From Actinomadura rubrisoli (lineage in GTDB: Bacteria > Actinomycetota > Actinomycetes > Streptosporangiales > Streptosporangiaceae): DNA of 64,000 nucleotides. Every line of letters begins with the position of its first letter. Position 1 is the first letter of the stretch. Positions 34,432 to 43,947 of this stretch are shown piece by piece. The stretch covers positions 1 through 64,000 of the forward strand of contig NZ_SMKU01000008.1 in assembly GCF_004349215.1 (NCBI RefSeq), given 5' to 3'. The notes below the pieces were generated by a model. That model had not been told where the DNA came from, searched no databases, and saw only the letters and a program-made list of their open reading frames with translations. The translations under genes and the position numbers were made by a program.

Positions 34432-35409
34432 ATGAAGACCAAGGAACCGGGCGGGCCGGGCCCTGAGCCGCCCGGCGCGGCGCCGGAACCCCCGGCGGAC
34501 GCCGGCGCGGGCGCGCCGGGCAGCGCCGCGGCGGCCGTCGCGGTCGTGGGCGGCGAGATCGGCAGGGCGTCCCTGTGGGACGACGCGTGGCGGGACCTGC
34601 GCCGCCGCTGGGTGTTCTGGGGGTCGGCCGCCGTCCTCACCGCGGTGGCGGTGATGGCGGTCGTCCCGCGGGTGTTCGCGGGCAAGGGCGTCAACGAGGG
34701 CTGCGACCCGAACCGCGCCAAGCTCGGGCCGTCCGGCGATCACTGGTTCGGCACCGACCTCGCGGGCTGCGACTACTACGCGCACGTCGTGCACGGCGCC
34801 CGCCCGACGCTGCTGATCGGCGTCGCCGTCACGCTGTTCGCGTTCGTCATCGCGCTGCTGTTCGGGATGCTGGCCGGCTACTACGGCGGCCTCCTGGACG
34901 CGGTCATCGCCCGGATCACCGACGTGTTCTTCGGGCTGCCGTTCGTGCTCGGCGCCACCGTGATCCTGGTCGCCTTCCCCGGGCACGGCATCGGCGCGAT
35001 GACGCTGGTGCTGGTGATATGCGGCTGGACGACGATGATCCGCATCATGCGGGCGCAGGTCATCTCCGTCCGCGACGCCGACTACGTGCAGGCGGCGCGG
35101 CTGCTGGGCGCCTCGGACCGGCGGATCATGGCGCGGCACATCCTGCCGAACGCGCTGGCCCCGGTGATCGTGGTGGCCATGCTCAACGTCGGCAACGTGA
35201 TCGCGGGCGAGGCGACGCTGGACTTCCTCGGCGTCGGCCTGCAGTACCCGGAGGTCTCGTGGGGCCTGCAGCTCAACCAGGCGCAGGACGCCTTCGTGGA
35301 CCATCCCCACCTGCTCATCTTCCCGGCGGTGTTCCTGTCGGCCACGGTGCTGAGCTTCCTGATGCTCGGCGACGCCGTCCGCGACGCCCTCGACCCGAAG
35401 CTGCGGTGA
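34432..35409 (+). CDS. dppC: peptide ABC transporter permease, DppC type
   Basis: The protein has 325 residues. A Pro/Gly/Ala-rich cytoplasmic leader of about 40 residues precedes SLWDDAWRDLRRRWVFWGSA and the first helix. The GDHWFGTDLAGCDYYAHVVH periplasmic motif and the EAA loop ADYVQAARLLGASDRRIMAR are typical of DppC/OppC. Later helices include ILVAFPGHGIGAMTLVLVIC and HLLIFPAVFLSATVLSFLML. It pairs with DppB. DppD starts 8 bases after its stop. Confidence 0.92.
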   Translation: MKTKEPGGPGPEPPGAAPEPPADAGAGAPGSAAAAVAVVGGEIGRASLWDDAWRDLRRRWVFWGSAAVLTAVAVMAVVPRVFAGKGVNEGCDPNRAKLGPSGDHWFGTDLAGCDYYAHVVHGARPTLLIGVAVTLFAFVIALLFGMLAGYYGGLLDAVIARITDVFFGLPFVLGATVILVAFPGHGIGAMTLVLVICGWTTMIRIMRAQVISVRDADYVQAARLLGASDRRIMARHILPNALAPVIVVAMLNVGNVIAGEATLDFLGVGLQYPEVSWGLQLNQAQDAFVDHPHLLIFPAVFLSATVLSFLMLGDAVRDALDPKLR

Positions 35410-35416
35410 CGAAGCG

Positions 35417-36451
35417 ATGACGACGGAACTGAGGAGCGCGCCGACCGACGCTACGCCGCCGGTGCCCCCGCTGCTCGTGGTGGACGACCTGCACGTGCGG
35501 TTCCGCGTGCGCGGCCAGGACGTGCACGCGGTCAACGGCCTGTCCTACACCCTCGCCGAGGGGGAGACGGTCGCGATCCTCGGCGAGTCGGGGTCGGGCA
35601 AGAGCGTCGCGGCGCAGGCGGTCATGGGGATCCTCGACACCCCGCCCGCCCGCATCACGCAGGGGTCGGTGCGGCTGCGCGGCGAGGAGCTGCTGGGCCT
35701 GCCCGAGCGCCGCCGCCGGGCCTACCGGGGCGACCGCATCTCGATGATCTTCCAGGACGCGCTGACCGCGCTGAACCCGGTGTTCACGGTCGGCGACCAG
35801 ATCCGCGAGATGTACCAGGTGCACCGCGGGCTGCGGCGCAAGGCGGCCACCGCGAAGGCCGTCGAGCTGATGGAGCGGGTGCGGATCCCGTCCGCCGCGC
35901 AGCGGCTCGGCGACTTCCCGCACCAGTTCTCCGGCGGCATGCGCCAGCGCATCATGATCGCCATGGCGCTGGCGCTGGAGCCCGACGTGCTCATCGCCGA
36001 CGAGCCCACCACCGCGCTCGACGTGACCGTCCAGGCGCAGATCATGCGGCTGCTGGCCGGGCTGCAGGACGAGCTGCGCATGGGCATGGTGCTGATCACC
36101 CACGACCTCGGCGTGGTCGCGGGCGTCGCGGACCGGATCGTCGTCATGTACGCGGGGTCGGTCGCCGAGCAGGCGCCGGCGCGGGGGCTGTACGCGCGCC
36201 CCGCCCACCCCTACACGCGCGGCCTGCTCGCCTCGGTGCCGCGCCTCGACCGGCGCGGCGCGGCCCTCGTCCCGATCAAGGGGACGCCGCCCAACCCGGC
36301 CGCGCTCCCGCCCGGCTGCCCGTTCCAGCCGCGCTGCCCGCGCGCCGAGGCGGTCTGCGTCGCGGAGCGGCCACCGCTGGTCAACGTCGCGCCCGGGCAC
36401 GACGCCGCCTGCCACTTCGCCGAGGAGGTCCACAGTGCCGGAGCCGAGTGA
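35417..36451 (+). CDS. dppD: peptide ABC transporter ATP-binding protein, DppD type
   Basis: The protein has 344 residues. Walker A is [18 protein letters not shown], the signature motif is [18 protein letters not shown], Walker B is [18 protein letters not shown], and the switch His is in [16 protein letters not shown]. The C-terminal oligopeptide-transport extension carries the cysteine cluster in [18 protein letters not shown] and DAACHF, which binds an Fe-S cluster in some DppD/F proteins. It overlaps the dppF start by 17 bases. Confidence 0.92.
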   Translation: MTTELRSAPTDATPPVPPLLVVDDLHVRFRVRGQDVHAVNGLSYTLAEGETVAILGESGSGKSVAAQAVMGILDTPPARITQGSVRLRGEELLGLPERRRRAYRGDRISMIFQDALTALNPVFTVGDQIREMYQVHRGLRRKAATAKAVELMERVRIPSAAQRLGDFPHQFSGGMRQRIMIAMALALEPDVLIADEPTTALDVTVQAQIMRLLAGLQDELRMGMVLITHDLGVVAGVADRIVVMYAGSVAEQAPARGLYARPAHPYTRGLLASVPRLDRRGAALVPIKGTPPNPAALPPGCPFQPRCPRAEAVCVAERPPLVNVAPGHDAACHFAEEVHSAGAE

Positions 36452-37454
36452 CGGCCCGATCCTGCGGGTGGACGGCCTGGTCAAGCACTACCCGGTGACC
36501 CGCGGCGTGGTCGTCAAGCGCGCGGTGGGCCACGTCAAGGCCGTGGACGGCGTGGACCTGGAGCTGCGCCGCGGCGAGACCCTCGGCGTCGTCGGCGAGT
36601 CGGGGTGCGGGAAGTCCACCCTGGCCAAGCTGCTGCTCGCCGCCGAGCGTCCCACGGCGGGAACCGTCCGCTTCGAGGGCCGCGACATCTTCGCCCTGTC
36701 CAAGGCCGAGCTGCGCGCGCTGCGCCGCCGCATCCAGATGGTGCTGCAGGACCCGTACTCGTCCCTCAACCCCCGCATGACCGTCGGCGACATCGTGGGA
36801 GAGCCGTTCGCGATCCACCCCGAGGTGGCTCCCAAGGGGGAGCGGCGCGCGCGCGTCCAGGAGCTGCTGGAACTCGTCGGCCTCGACCCCGACCACGTCA
36901 GCCGCTACCCGCACCAGTTCTCCGGCGGGCAGCGGCAGCGCGTCGGGATCGCCCGCGCCCTGGCCCTGCGTCCCGACGTGATCGTCTGCGACGAGCCGGT
37001 GTCGGCGCTGGACGTCTCCGTCCAGGCGCAGGTGATGAACCTGCTCGCCGAGCTGCAGCGCGAGCTGGGCCTGGCGTACGTCTTCATCGCCCACGACCTG
37101 GCCGCCGTGCGCCACATCTCCGACCGCGTCGCCGTCATGTACCTCGGGAAGGTCGTCGAGACCGGCGACGAGACGCAGATCTACGAGCACCCGACCCACC
37201 CGTACACGCAGGCGCTGCTGTCGGCCGTGCCCGTCCCGGACCCCGACGCGTCCGGGCCGGGCGGGCAGATCCACCTGGAGGGCGAGCCGCCCTCCCCGCT
37301 GGACCCGCCGTCCGGCTGCCGGTTCCGCACCCGCTGCTGGAAGGCGCGGGACCTGTGCGCGCAGGAGGAGCCGGCCCTGCGCGAGCGGGACGGCTCGGCC
37401 CATCCCAGCGCCTGCCACTTCGCCTCCGAGGAGATCCTCGCCGACCGCGCCTGA
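36435..37454 (+). CDS. dppF: peptide ABC transporter ATP-binding protein, DppF type
   Basis: The protein has 339 residues. Walker A is [17 protein letters not shown], the signature motif is [18 protein letters not shown], Walker B is [18 protein letters not shown], and the switch His is in [17 protein letters not shown]. The C-terminal cysteines ([18 protein letters not shown] and SACHF) match the DppF extension. The GTG start lies within dppD, showing translational coupling. It completes a full peptide importer, probably serving the divergently encoded M20 peptidase. Confidence 0.92.
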   Translation: MPEPSDGPILRVDGLVKHYPVTRGVVVKRAVGHVKAVDGVDLELRRGETLGVVGESGCGKSTLAKLLLAAERPTAGTVRFEGRDIFALSKAELRALRRRIQMVLQDPYSSLNPRMTVGDIVGEPFAIHPEVAPKGERRARVQELLELVGLDPDHVSRYPHQFSGGQRQRVGIARALALRPDVIVCDEPVSALDVSVQAQVMNLLAELQRELGLAYVFIAHDLAAVRHISDRVAVMYLGKVVETGDETQIYEHPTHPYTQALLSAVPVPDPDASGPGGQIHLEGEPPSPLDPPSGCRFRTRCWKARDLCAQEEPALRERDGSAHPSACHFASEEILADRA

Positions 37455-37586
37455 CCCGCGGCCGGTTCCGCGACCCGGCCCCGGGAACGGCTGCGGCGAT
37501 CATTGAGGGCGCAGGTCGGAGGCGGGACGCCGGACGGGACGCGGGCCGGAGCGGCGCGCGCGGAAGGGTTCCGTAGGGTGGGGGGC

Positions 37587-38447
37587 ATGGCGCGCAAGGG
37601 CAGGCCGGGGCCCCGGCCGGATCGCTACCCGATCGCCGGCGGGGAGGCCGAGCTGCTCCGCGACGCCGACCGGGACGGCGGCTGGATGCTGCTCGTCGAC
37701 GGCGTGCCGCAGTCCTATGTGGACCTGTCCGACCCCACCTACCTCGACTTCGAGTACATGCGGCTGATGGGCGACGTCGTGGACGCGCTCGCCCCGCCGG
37801 ACGAGCCGTTCGACGCCGTGCACATCGGCGGGGCGGGATGCACGCTGCCGCGCTACATCGCCGCGACCCGCCCCGGATCGCGGCAGGTCGTGCTGGAGCC
37901 GGACGGGGAGCTGGTGCAGCTCGTCCGCGAGCAGCTGCCGGTCAAGGGCGTGCCGGGCCTGCGGATCCGCGTCACCGACGGGCGCACCGGGGTCGCCGCG
38001 CTCCCGGACGAGGCCGACGACCTGGCGGTCATGGACGCGTTCGCCGAGGCGGCCATGCCGGTCGAGCTGGCCACCCGCGAGTTCGTCCAGGACGTCGCGC
38101 GGGTGCTGCGGTACCAGGGCGTGTACCTGGTGAACGTGGCGGACGGGTTCCGGCTGCCGTTCGCCCGCCGCGTCGTCGCCACCGTCCGGTCGGTGTTCCG
38201 GCACACGCTGCTGATGGGCGACCCGGGCGTGCTGCGGGGACGGCGGTTCGGCAACCTCATCGTCGCCGGGTCGCGCCGCCCGCTGCCCGCGGCGGAGCTG
38301 ACCCGCCGCGCGGCCGGCGGCATCACCCGCGCCCGGCTGCTGGAGGGCCACGACCTGGCCGCGTTCTGCGCCGGGGCCGCGCCGCTCCACGACGGCGAGC
38401 AGATCATCACACCCGTTCCGCCGCCCCAGGTCTTCGGAGGCTCTTAG
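37587..38447 (+). CDS. spermidine synthase-like methyltransferase-fold protein
   Basis: The protein has 286 residues with a Rossmann SAM-type core: VHIGGAGCTLPRYIAATRPG (nucleotide loop), RQVVLEPDGELVQLVREQLP (acidic end of beta-2) and DLAVMDAFAEAAMPVELATR, where the Asp aligns with the polyamine-synthase catalytic position. It resembles the soluble half of the fused MFS/spermidine-synthase-like proteins of actinomycetes. True aminopropyl transfer is unproven. The ATG at 37587 follows a GGGTGGGGGG site. It begins a three-gene co-directional run unrelated to the importer. Confidence 0.75.
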   Translation: MARKGRPGPRPDRYPIAGGEAELLRDADRDGGWMLLVDGVPQSYVDLSDPTYLDFEYMRLMGDVVDALAPPDEPFDAVHIGGAGCTLPRYIAATRPGSRQVVLEPDGELVQLVREQLPVKGVPGLRIRVTDGRTGVAALPDEADDLAVMDAFAEAAMPVELATREFVQDVARVLRYQGVYLVNVADGFRLPFARRVVATVRSVFRHTLLMGDPGVLRGRRFGNLIVAGSRRPLPAAELTRRAAGGITRARLLEGHDLAAFCAGAAPLHDGEQIITPVPPPQVFGGS

Positions 38448-38479
38448 GGCGCCCTGAGGGCGGCGCAAAGGAGGAGATC

Positions 38480-39250
38480 ATGATTCTCGTGACCGGGGCG
38501 AGCGGCACGCTGGGCCGGCCCCTCGTCCGCCGGCTCGCCGGGGACGGTGCCGACGTGCACGCGCTGAGCCGTGGCGCCAGGGCGCCGGAGAAGGGCGTGA
38601 CCTGGCACCAGGGCGACCTGAGGACCGGCGGGGGCGTCGACGCGGCGGTCGCCGGAGCCGAGACGATCGTGCACTGCGCCAGCGACCCGCGCCATCCCAA
38701 GAGCGACCTGCCCGCGACGCGCGGCCTGGTCGAGGCGGCGCGCAGGCAGGGCGCCCCGCACCTCGTCTACATCTCGATCGTCGGCGTGGACCGGATCCCC
38801 TACGGCTACTACAAGACCAAGCACGCGGTCGAGCGGCTGATCGAGGAGTCGGGCCTGCCCTACACGATCCTCCGGACGACCCAGTTCCACACCCTGCCGG
38901 CGATGGTCCTGGACGTCCTCGCCAAGGTCCCCGGCGTCATGCCGCTGCCGACGGGCCTGCGCTGCCAGCCCATCGACGCCGGCGAGGTGGCGGAGCGCCT
39001 CGCCGAGCTGGCCCTCGCGGCGGGGCCCGCCCGGCGCGTGGAGGACATGGGCGGGCCGGAGGTCCTCACGCTGGAGGAGATGGCGCGCTCCTACCTGCGG
39101 GCGACGGGGCGGCGGCGGGCCCGGTTGCCCGTCCCGCTGGCCGGGAGCGCCGCGCGCGGGTTCCGGGCAGGGCACCATCTGGCCCGCGACCACGCGGTCG
39201 GCAAACGGACTTGGCAGCAGTTCCTGGACGAGGAGCGGGCACCGCGCTGA
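38480..39250 (+). CDS. atypical SDR / NmrA-like NAD(P)-binding protein
   Basis: The protein has 256 residues. The nucleotide motif MILVTGASGTLGRPLVRRLA opens the protein, followed by VVHC-like TIVHCASDPRHPKSD and the Tyr-containing region ISIVGVDRIPYGYYKTKHAV. SGLPYTILRTTQFHTL is typical of the NmrA and atypical SDR families, which act as sensors or NADPH-dependent reductases. AAAGGAGGAG gives a near-perfect ribosome site before the ATG at 38480, so it is probably well expressed. The substrate is unknown. Confidence 0.82.
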   Translation: MILVTGASGTLGRPLVRRLAGDGADVHALSRGARAPEKGVTWHQGDLRTGGGVDAAVAGAETIVHCASDPRHPKSDLPATRGLVEAARRQGAPHLVYISIVGVDRIPYGYYKTKHAVERLIEESGLPYTILRTTQFHTLPAMVLDVLAKVPGVMPLPTGLRCQPIDAGEVAERLAELALAAGPARRVEDMGGPEVLTLEEMARSYLRATGRRRARLPVPLAGSAARGFRAGHHLARDHAVGKRTWQQFLDEERAPR

Positions 39251-39432
39251 GCACGCCGCCGGCGCGATTCACCGCCCGCTGAAAGGGCGCCCGGCCTGTC
39301 CGGACGCGCGGAAATCGCCGACGCGGCGCCAAAGGGGCCATGCCCCCGGATCCCCCGCAGGAACGGGGCTCCGGGCCGGTTTCCCCTGCCGTATCGGCCT
39401 CATCGGGCCGCTCCATGTCCCATAATCGAGCG

Positions 39433-41439
39433 ATGGAGTCGTCCACCCGAATTCTGATTCTCGGCATGGATTCGTCGGGGAGAATACTCCAGTTCGACCG
39501 AAACGCCGCCGCCGTTCTGTCGGCGGATCCGGACGGCCTGCTCGGTGCCCGGCTCGACGAGGTGATCGCCGGGGCGGCGGAGCCGTTGCGGGAGGCGCTC
39601 AAGGCCGGGCGGGAGCGCACCGCGATGCTCGCCGTGGAGACCCCGGCGGGCGTGACGCTCGACGCCGTCGTCACCGTCCACCCCCTGAGCGGCGGCGCGC
39701 CCGGCCTCGCCGCGCTCGCCGTCGTCCGCGTGCCGGTGCCGCTCGCCGACCGGTTCGTCGATCCGGCCGTGATCCGCAGGGCGCTGCTGGACGACGCGCT
39801 CCCGCGCATCGGCTCCACGCTCGACCTCGACCTGCTGGCGCGCGGTCTGATGGACGTGCTGGTCCCGCACTTCTGCAACTCCGGCGCGCTGCTGCTGCGC
39901 GACAGCCTCGTCGACGCCGACGAGCCCCCGGTGGGCGCCGACGGCCCGCTGATGCGCCGGATGGCCATCGGCTTCGACGACGACGATCCGGCGTGGGACG
40001 CGACGTTCCCGACCGGCGAGGCCCTCGTCTACCCGGACGGCACCCCGTACACGCGGTGCCTGGACACCGGGCAGCCCGTCCTGGTCGGCCTCGGCGGCGA
40101 CGGCGCCGCCCGGATCGCCGCGCTCTGGCGCCGCCCGCCGGTCGCCGACCTGCTCAAGGGCTCCTCGATGCTGCTGCTGCCGATCATGTCCGGCGGGGGC
40201 GTGCTCGGCTTCTTCGCCTGCGGCCGCAACGTCGCGCACCGCCCGTTCGACGCCTACGACGTCGAGATCGGCATGGAGTTCGCCTCCCGCGCGTCCATCT
40301 TCATCGAGAGCGCCCGCCGGTACGGGCGCGAGCGGGCCACCGCGCTCACCCTGCAGCGCAGCCTCCTGCCCACCGGGCTGTCGGCGCCCTCGCCGGTCGA
40401 GGTGCACCACCGCTACCTGCCCGGAAGCCGCCTCATCGAGGTCGGCGGCGACTGGTACGAGTCGATCGCGCTGCCCGGCGCGCGCGTCGCCCTCGTCGTC
40501 GGGGACGTGGCCGGGCACGGCGTCAAGGCCGCCGTCACCATGGGCCGGCTCCGCACCGCCATCCACACCCTCGCCGGGCTCGAACTGCCGCCCGCCGAGG
40601 CCCTGGAACGGCTCGACTCGCTGATGCGGACGCTCGGCGAGCGCGAGCCCCACTTCGCCACCTGCGCCTACGTCGTCTACGACGCGGTCAGCGGCCGCTG
40701 CGAGGTCGCCAGCGCCGGGCACCTGCCGCCGCTGATCGCCCCGCCCGGCACCGGCTCGCACTTCCTCGGCGTCCCGCCCGCGCCGCCGCTCGGCGTCGGC
40801 GGCGAGCCCATCGTCAGCCGCGAGTTCGCCGTCGAGGACGGGACGCTGCTGTTCCTCTACACCGACGGCCTCGTGGAGAACCGGGCCCGCGACATCGACG
40901 ACGGCCTCGCCCGCCTCCAGTGCACCTTCGGGCCCGACGCCACCACCCGGACGCTGGAGGAGCTCTGCCAGGCCGCGCTCGACGGCGTCTACGACGACCA
41001 GCACCGCGACGACATCGCGATGCTGCTGGCCCGGCTGCGGCGCATCCCGTCCGACCACCACGCCTCCTGGGAGCTGCCCGCCGAGCCCGCCGCGGTGCGG
41101 CGCGCCCGCGGCCTGGTCCGCGACCGGCTCGCCCGCTGGGAGCTGGACGAGCTGGCCGACGCGACCGCCCTGCTGGTCTCCGAGCTGGTCACCAACGCGA
41201 TCCGGCACGCGGGCGGCCGCATCACGCTCCGGCTCATCCGCGAGGGCGGGCTCGTGTGCGAGGTCTTCGACACCTCCGACGGGCGTCCCCGCATCCGCCA
41301 CGGCAACGAGGGCGACATGCGCGAGACCGGCCGCGGCCTCCACGTCGTCGGGCGGCTGGCGGAGCGCTGGGGCGTCCGCCGCACCGCGACCGGCAAGGTC
41401 GTCTGGTGCGAGCAGAAGCTGCCGAAGGCCGTTCGCTAG
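39433..41439 (+). CDS. PAS-GAF-SpoIIE phosphatase-HATPase signalling protein
   Basis: The protein has 668 residues in four parts: a PAS-like domain (about 1-100, ILGMDSSGRILQFDRNAAAV), GAF (about 120-290, with DLLKGSSMLLLPIMSGGGVL), a PP2C/SpoIIE phosphatase (about 300-540) with metal sites in EVGGDWYESI, VVGDVAGHGVKAAV and HRDDIAMLLAR, and a C-terminal anti-sigma-type ATPase with N-box SELVTNAIRHAGG and G-box GRGLHVVGRLAERWG. Such fusions combine dephosphorylation and phosphorylation of an anti-sigma antagonist. No sigma or antagonist gene is adjacent. The ATG at 39433 has only a weak ribosome site. It overlaps the next convergent gene by 4 bases. Confidence 0.87.
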   Translation: MESSTRILILGMDSSGRILQFDRNAAAVLSADPDGLLGARLDEVIAGAAEPLREALKAGRERTAMLAVETPAGVTLDAVVTVHPLSGGAPGLAALAVVRVPVPLADRFVDPAVIRRALLDDALPRIGSTLDLDLLARGLMDVLVPHFCNSGALLLRDSLVDADEPPVGADGPLMRRMAIGFDDDDPAWDATFPTGEALVYPDGTPYTRCLDTGQPVLVGLGGDGAARIAALWRRPPVADLLKGSSMLLLPIMSGGGVLGFFACGRNVAHRPFDAYDVEIGMEFASRASIFIESARRYGRERATALTLQRSLLPTGLSAPSPVEVHHRYLPGSRLIEVGGDWYESIALPGARVALVVGDVAGHGVKAAVTMGRLRTAIHTLAGLELPPAEALERLDSLMRTLGEREPHFATCAYVVYDAVSGRCEVASAGHLPPLIAPPGTGSHFLGVPPAPPLGVGGEPIVSREFAVEDGTLLFLYTDGLVENRARDIDDGLARLQCTFGPDATTRTLEELCQAALDGVYDDQHRDDIAMLLARLRRIPSDHHASWELPAEPAAVRRARGLVRDRLARWELDELADATALLVSELVTNAIRHAGGRITLRLIREGGLVCEVFDTSDGRPRIRHGNEGDMRETGRGLHVVGRLAERWGVRRTATGKVVWCEQKLPKAVR

Positions 41440-42587
41440 CGCAGTACCGAGATGTGCACGTGGTCGTGGTGGTTCTGGGTGAGGCTCCCGCGATCGGCCA
41501 TCGGCCGCCACCCGCCGCCGCGCGCGTTCCAGATGTGCTGCCTCCAGATCACGTAGGAGATGCCGAGGCGCCGCGCGTTGCTGATCGCGTACTGCGCGAC
41601 CTGGTCGCCGTGCCGCTGCGCGCTCGGCGTCGGCATGAGACCCGCCGTGCTCTCCATGAAGTCGCATGCCCGGCCGTCGCCGTGGTCCTGCGGGTCGCCG
41701 GCGCGGTAGCAGCCGATGGTGGGGAAGGGGCCGAACATCCCGTCCACCTCAAGCAGCATGGTCCGCATCGTGGGCGTCATCATGTTGCCGGTGATCGGCG
41801 TCCGGCCGCCCGGCGTCCCGTCCGGGCGGCCCGTCACCCGCGGCCGGCCCTTGGGCACGGCGTTGCCCGCCGGAACGGACGGCCCCAGCGCCGCGACCTT
41901 CGTGCCGCGCGGGAGGATCTTCTTGAGCCGCTTGGCGAGCTTGCCGGCGTCGGTCCTGGGGGCGCTGAGGACGAGGCCGTTGCCGTCCGGCATCCCGAGC
42001 GTGCGGGCCTGCGCGCGCGACACCACGGCGTCCACGTCCCCGATGCCCATCGAGGCGTAGGCGCCGACCCGCACCTGCCCGGGGTGGGCCCTGCTGCCCG
42101 CCGGGACGACCTCGCCGAGCGGCAGCGACCCGTCCCGGCCCAGGTCGAAGGACACGGCGAGCCCGCCGGTGGCGACCATCCGCCACAGCTGGTCCGACTC
42201 GGCCGTCTCGCGCGGCGCGAACGCCCGGAACGCCGACGGGTCGACGCCGAGCAGTCCCACCCGCCGTCCGCCGACCTGCGCGCGGGCCGCGTCGACGACC
42301 GTCACGCCCGCGACGCCCCGCATCCGCCGGGCGCGCTCGACGGCGGCGGGCGGCAGCGGGACGGTCCCCGCGATCAGCAGGTGCGGCGTGTAGCGGCGGG
42401 TCAGGGGCGCGACGACGGGCACCGGCGGGGCGGCGTCGCCCGCCACCGACACCAGGTTCCCGGCCCCGGGGCGCCCGCCGTCCTCCAGCCGTCCCGACGC
42501 GATCACCGCCACGTCGGCGGCGAGGGTCACGGCCACGGCCGTCCCGACGACCGCCGGCACCACCCGCGTCCGGTTGCGCGTCCGCAC
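41436..42587 (-). CDS. exported protein: FtsX/MacB-like N-region fused to ARB-07466-like C-terminal domain
   Basis: The protein has 383 residues. The first helix VVPAVVGTAVAVTLAADVAV is a signal anchor. Residues about 50-240 resemble the extracytoplasmic domain of FtsX-type permeases (GVDPSAFRAFAPRETAESDQ, SLPLGEVVPAGSRAHPGQ), but no further membrane helices follow. Residues about 270-383 match the ARB-07466/VldE-like domain with TIGCYRAGDPQDHGDGRACD, GISYVIWRQHIWNARGGGW and NHHDHVHISVL, whose His/Asp residues suggest a peptidoglycan or cell-surface role. The GTG at 42585-42587 has GGGAGGAG upstream. The domain pairing is unusual. Confidence 0.72.
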   Translation of the reverse strand: MRTRNRTRVVPAVVGTAVAVTLAADVAVIASGRLEDGGRPGAGNLVSVAGDAAPPVPVVAPLTRRYTPHLLIAGTVPLPPAAVERARRMRGVAGVTVVDAARAQVGGRRVGLLGVDPSAFRAFAPRETAESDQLWRMVATGGLAVSFDLGRDGSLPLGEVVPAGSRAHPGQVRVGAYASMGIGDVDAVVSRAQARTLGMPDGNGLVLSAPRTDAGKLAKRLKKILPRGTKVAALGPSVPAGNAVPKGRPRVTGRPDGTPGGRTPITGNMMTPTMRTMLLEVDGMFGPFPTIGCYRAGDPQDHGDGRACDFMESTAGLMPTPSAQRHGDQVAQYAISNARRLGISYVIWRQHIWNARGGGWRPMADRGSLTQNHHDHVHISVLR

Positions 42588-42687
42588 CTGGCTCCTCCCA
42601 GCGTCCGGTCGGAGCGGGGTGAGGGCCCGCGTCCGATCACGCCTGCCCGCATCGTAGGCGACGCGGCCGGCGGGCGCGCGGCCCGGT

Positions 42688-43947
42688 CTACAGGTGCGTG
42701 ATCAGTACCCCGGGGCGCTCGACGCAGTCGGCGACGAAGCGCAGGAACCCTCCCGCGACGCCGCCGTCGCAGACCCGGTGGTCGAAGGTGAACGACAGCT
42801 GCGCGACCTTGCGGAGCCGGACCTCGCCCTCGAACGCCCAGGGCCGGTCGGCGATCCGCCCCACGCCGAGCATGGCCGCCTCGGGGTGGTTGAGGATCGG
42901 GTTCGAGCCGTCCACCCCGAAGACGCCGTAGTTGTTGAGCGTGAACGTCCCGCCGGTGAGGTCCCTCGGGGTCAGGCCCCCCTCGCGGGCGGCGCCGGTC
43001 AGCTCGCGCAGCCGCGCGGCGAGCTCGGCGAGGGTGAGCCGGTCCGCGTCGTGGACGACGGGCACCACCAGCCCCCGGGGCGTCTGCGCGGCGACGCCGA
43101 GATGCACCCGCGGCATCTGGACGATCTCCTCGCGCGCGGTGTCCACGTGGGCGTTCAGCTCGGGGAACCGGCGCAGGCCCGCGACGCACACCCGGGCGAG
43201 GAGCGCCAGCACGCCGACGTGCGCGTCCGGGCTCGCCCGGTTGATGTCGTCCTTCAGCTCCACCAGGGGCGTGGCGTCGACGTCGACCCAGGTGCCGGCG
43301 TCGGGGATCTCGCGGCGGCTGCGGGACAGCTTCTCGGCGATAGCCCGCCGCGTCCCCGTGAGCGGCACACGGACCACGCCGTCCTCGGACGCCGGTGCGT
43401 CCGGGGGCGCCGCGGCGGCGATGGCGGCGTCGACGTCGCGGCGGAGCACGACGCCGCCCGGCCCGCTGGCCGCCACCGCGCGGACGTCGACGCCGTGGTC
43501 GCGCGCCAGGCGGCGCACCACGGGCGAGATGACGCGCGGGGCCTGCGGGGCCGGCGTGGGGGACGCCGGCACCGCGCGGGCGGCCTGGGCGCGGGCGCGG
43601 CGGCGCGACCGGCGCGGCGTGCCCGTCCCATAGCCGACGAGCACGTTGCCCGAGCCGGCGTGCTCCTCCTCCCGGTGCCGCTCCTTGTTGGCGGACGACC
43701 CGTCCGGGACGGTCACCGCGATGAGCGGCTCGCCGACGCCGACGACGGAGCCGGCCTCGGCGTACAGCTCCGCGACCGTCCCGGCGAACGGGATGGGCAC
43801 GTCCACGGCGGCCTTGGCCGTCTCGACCTCCACGACGCTCTGGTCGACGGTCACGGTGTCGCCCGCGCGGACCCGCCAGGCCAGGATCTCGGCCTCGGTG
43901 AGCCCCTCGCCGAGGTCGGGAAGGCGGAACACCTCGGTCGCGCTCAT
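42688..43947 (-). CDS. bkdH: 2-oxo acid dehydrogenase E2, dihydrolipoyl acyltransferase
   Basis: The protein has 419 residues. The lipoyl domain has the modified Lys in VVEVETAKAAVDVPIPFAG. A flexible linker and the peripheral subunit-binding domain follow (ISPVVRRLARDHGVDVRAVA, GPGGVVLRRDVDAA). The catalytic domain ends with the active-site His and Asp in SFTFDHRVCDGGVAGGFLR. It transfers the acyl group from E1 to CoA. With E1alpha/E1beta and an Lrp regulator alongside, the branched-chain keto-acid role is likely but pyruvate cannot be excluded. Its ATG overlaps the E1beta stop. Confidence 0.9.
   Translation of the reverse strand: MSATEVFRLPDLGEGLTEAEILAWRVRAGDTVTVDQSVVEVETAKAAVDVPIPFAGTVAELYAEAGSVVGVGEPLIAVTVPDGSSANKERHREEEHAGSGNVLVGYGTGTPRRSRRRARAQAARAVPASPTPAPQAPRVISPVVRRLARDHGVDVRAVAASGPGGVVLRRDVDAAIAAAAPPDAPASEDGVVRVPLTGTRRAIAEKLSRSRREIPDAGTWVDVDATPLVELKDDINRASPDAHVGVLALLARVCVAGLRRFPELNAHVDTAREEIVQMPRVHLGVAAQTPRGLVVPVVHDADRLTLAELAARLRELTGAAREGGLTPRDLTGGTFTLNNYGVFGVDGSNPILNHPEAAMLGVGRIADRPWAFEGEVRLRKVAQLSFTFDHRVCDGGVAGGFLRFVADCVERPGVLITHL

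Noticed and set aside
31626-34721. 1031-residue reverse-strand frame across the peptide-binding protein and DppB
   Set aside because: Antisense shadow of the clear importer genes. No start context and no domain.
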